Shown here one piece after another: positions 61,801 to 64,000 of a stretch of 64,000 bases of DNA. Positions within the stretch are counted from its first letter, which is position 1, and every line of letters starts with the position of its first letter. The DNA is taken from the NCBI GenBank assembly GCA_943737045.1, contig CALSFV010000231.1:930001-994000 (forward strand). Reading direction: 5' to 3'. This DNA is from Parapristionchus giblindavisi. Taxonomy: Eukaryota > Nematoda > Chromadorea > Rhabditida > Diplogasteridae. A model generated the notes under the pieces. That model was not told the origin of the DNA. It ran no database searches and saw only the letters and a program-made list of their open reading frames with translations. The position numbers were made by a program, and so were the translations under genes.

Positions 61801-62791
61801 CACTAGTTAGATGGGTTTTACTATGGTTGTCGCAGTTTATATTTAATGGATTTGTTTATTATGTGTGTCATCAAAGAAAGTGAATAAATGATTTGGCTGC
61901 TGTATCTCTCTGACACTGCCACAATCCCGAGTACTGCCACAATCCCGTCTTCATTTTTACGAAATGACTCTTGCTGTACCCATATAATCAAGGCCTCGCA
62001 AGTTGTCTGGTTTGAGTGTTTATATCTCTCAATACCGATGAGCGGGAAAGACTTTAACCTCTTTAATCCGGGCCTTCGTTTATCTTGGTACCTCTCCGTA
62101 CCTCTTGACACCTATCTCTCTCTCTATCATTCACCCTTTAGCTTCAGTATATATTATATACTATAATGTATACAGTTCGTTATGACTGGTAACTGGAGTG
62201 ATTGCTATATAAGCTATCTGGGCAGTATTGTTGGTTCTCTCTCTCTTTTCTATTAGGCAGATAGATAATGTAAAAGCAAGAGGGTGGGCGGAGTTTCGAT
62301 GTGTGGGAGGAGGCCCCGCCCCTAGGTAGCTCAGTCTATAGCTTCATTAGTCGACCGTGCGGTTGCGTCTGTCTGGTAAGTCTTTGTTGATTACTGTGAT
62401 TTCAATTGTTTTTTATCTTCAAATAATCGATAATATGAATCATTGATCTACAAAAAATCGATAATGTGATGATTTTCAAATTGATTACTGTATTATTGAT
62501 TACTGTTTATTACTGTTTATTATTGTTTATTACTGTTGATTATTGTAGTAATTGATTAGAGTGATTTTATTGATTGGCTGATAAGAGTTGTCAATCATTA
62601 TTATCATTTTGATTGATCTACAAAAAAATCGATAAAGTAAACAAAAAAAAATCAACTTAAAAAACATCTCAAAAAACAAACAAAAAACAACTTAAAAAAC
62701 AAACAAAAAACATCTCAAAAAACATCTCAAAAAAACATCCTATAGACAGCTGTTTTTTCTGGTCGGGAGACAGACCTATACTACTGTCATT

Positions 62792-63552
62792 GATCGAGTT
62801 TCGTGTCTGGAGAATTGCTTTACCTGTTGCTTCATAGTATAAAGCCTTCTGTCTTGTTAATTCGACAAAATGGGGAGTAGATAGAAAATAAGTGATCATT
62901 TCGATTAGCTATGAACCAGAATGTGAGTACCAGAGTACCAGAGTAACCAGTATGATATGAGTCAGAGTGACACTTCGGGCTAGTTTGAAACTCTAGTCAC
63001 ACTCTCTCGCTTTCTTTGTCTACGAGAGAGTATTTATAATGCGGAGAATGAAATGGGCATGAAGTTCGCCTTTAAGCAGAGACGGCGATAAAATGGAGAA
63101 AATAACATGTTATCGTACCCGAAAGGTAATAGATAATACTTTGATAAGTAATTATTTATTCCGACCAATTGAAGAATTGTGAATCACTATCATTCGTACA
63201 TCCATGCTTTATTTCAAATTATTGAAACACCGATTCAACAGGAGATTATAAAGAACGTTTAAGAACATTTTTTCAATGATATACACCAAATATCAATATT
63301 TGGGAGATCAAAGATCAAAGTTATAATAAACGATAATGATAGGGACAGAGTCTTAGTCGAGGATTCAACGCCAAATTAGTTTTCCATGACATTCAAATAA
63401 GCCCGCTCAAAATGTGAATATAGTTTGAAACGAAGATTCAACTGGTCGATGAACAAATATGAATGACTACAAATAATAATAATAAAAATATTCATGCTAT
63501 TATTATAAATACGCTCTGCTTGAAAAAAAGATCAAAGATCAAACTACCGTAC
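62792..63552 (-). other. SRP68 intron module, inverted copy
   Basis: The reverse complement carries the same blocks as the introns at 21842-22450 and 23887-24490 (GATCTTTGATC, TTTGAGCGGGCTTATTTG, TCCCAAATATTGATA, TTTGAAATAAAG). A stretch with ACTCTCTCGCTTTCTTTGTC near 63000 also resembles the inner arm of the giant palindrome (about 56130-56160). No gene seen besides the exons listed. Confidence 0.6.
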
Positions 63553-63644
63553 CTTCTCCTCCCAGCGGGAGTTATAACACCATCCCTTTCGATTGGCGCC
63601 GCGTCCGTTGTCTGCGCCTTCGAGCGCATCTCAGCGATTAGAAG
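63553..63644 (-). pseudogene. SRP68: SRP68 exon HLIAE, minus-strand copy
   Basis: Acceptor TTGCAG, donor AAG/GTACGG. It reads LLIAEMRSKAQTTDAAPIER and then DGVITPAG, with one base missing near the end relative to 22614-22706, and EW changed to ER. It follows the VSELMAL exon in the expected SRP68 order on the minus strand. Confidence 0.68.
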
Positions 63645-63940
63645 CTGCAACAAAAGTTATTACTATCATTATATTAAGATTATTAGAATTTAAGAACAAT
63701 TATCTCTTTGAAACATTAGATTATTCGAATAACAAGGACAACAGCAAATAACAACAACAATAACAGATTAAGGCTTAACGCTCAACTTTAATGGAATTAG
63801 GGCCACTATTCACTACTGATATTAGAAAATGATTGAAACATGAATCGGCTGGGCTAATATAAATTTCAAATGACAAAGGGAACCTCCTTGGAACGGAGTT
63901 CATAAATCACTAAAATCTCACGAAAAGGCATAAAACGTAC

Positions 63941-64000
63941 ATCAATGGAGTCAGTGTTACTAGCGCCCATCTCATCTCTCAGTGCCATTAACTCACTGAC
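63941..64000 (-). CDS. SRP68: SRP68 exon VSELMAL, uninterrupted copy (runs off the window)
   Basis: Minus strand: VSELMALRDEMGASNTDSID with donor GAT/GTACGT. It matches the SRP68 ELMQMR region and continues beyond the right edge. It is the uninterrupted counterpart of the exon split by foldback 5. Spliced to 63553-63644 it gives ...SNTDSID-LLIAEMRSKAQ, the SRP68 order. Confidence 0.72.

Larger units (their letters stand above)
49708..62785. mobile_element. Giant palindromic element (13.1 kb) with 6-bp TSD GTCATT
   Basis: Left arm 49708-56184, right arm 56310-62785 (6477 and 6476 bp), centre of 125 bp. Termini AGTAGTATAGGTCTG and CAGACCTATACTACT, flanked by GTCATT at 49702-49707 and 62786-62791. 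The arms are near-identical; I noticed only scattered single-base differences (e.g. 52191). There is no long reading frame: the longest (122 aa) come from tandem repeats. Contents from the outside in: a T-rich GATGTTTTTT repeat, two tRNA-like relics, AT-rich unique sequence, and a complex tandem array. A 6-bp duplication and 5'-AG ends fit Maverick/Polinton-type integration, but none of their genes are visible. Confidence 0.92.

Noticed and set aside
49708..62785. Complete Polinton/Maverick element
   Set aside because: Length, ends and 6-bp duplication fit, but no polymerase, integrase, protease, ATPase or capsid frame is visible. It is reported only as a possible non-autonomous relative.

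Overview
This is repeat-dominated eukaryotic DNA. Introns follow GT-AG rules and exons are short and far apart. The mobile DNA (a Penelope-like element, a LINE tail, a Tc1/mariner relic, hAT-type and other MITEs, tRNA-derived SINE heads, and foldback palindromes) is animal-like. An invertebrate animal or a close unicellular relative fits best, but I cannot name a species. No complete gene is present. Gene names come from remembered family motifs, not from a database search.

Layout. (1) 1-2.1 kb: three in-frame exons of a POLR1C/RPAC1-like RNA polymerase I/III subunit, with a 31-bp minisatellite starting at one splice donor. (2) 2.4-11.3 kb: a decayed tract with 3' exons of an SRP68-like gene and the terminal exons of an unassigned gene, interrupted by MITEs and a 2.2-kb foldback. 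(3) 11.3-15.1 kb: a 2.8-kb palindrome next to a Penelope-like GIY-YIG ORF. (4) 15.1-19.3 kb: a segment with three splice-compatible exons of an LMBR1-family membrane protein and a 1.9-kb array of a 65-bp repeat ending at a splice acceptor. A near-identical copy lies at 35.3-37.9 kb with a shorter array. (5) 19.4-21.4 kb: another foldback. (6) 21.7-24.5 kb: an SRP68 exon plus its intron in three tandem copies, with an upstream SRP68 exon among them. (7) 24.5-33.3 kb: second, decayed copies of the LMBR1-like and SRP68-like exons. (8) 33.3-43.2 kb: MITEs, a SINE, a LINE tail, a hAT MITE with perfect 8-bp duplications, and a Tc1 relic. (9) 43.5-49.3 kb: three consecutive foldbacks, one of which splits an SRP68 exon. 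(10) 49.7-62.8 kb: a 13.1-kb palindrome with 6.48-kb arms, a 125-bp centre and a 6-bp target-site duplication. (11) 62.8-64 kb: minus-strand SRP68 exons.

The recognisable exons belong to conserved eukaryotic genes: POLR1C (rRNA/tRNA transcription), SRP68 (protein targeting) and LMBR1/lilipod (membrane protein). Most copies carry stops, frameshifts or lost splice acceptors, and paralogous copies carry different lesions, so working parents are expected elsewhere. The most unusual features are the 13-kb palindrome, the smaller foldbacks with gene-tail-like sequence at their centres, a 120-bp MITE family whose 4-bp target duplications can be checked against empty sites inside this window, and minisatellites that repeat splice-site sequence.
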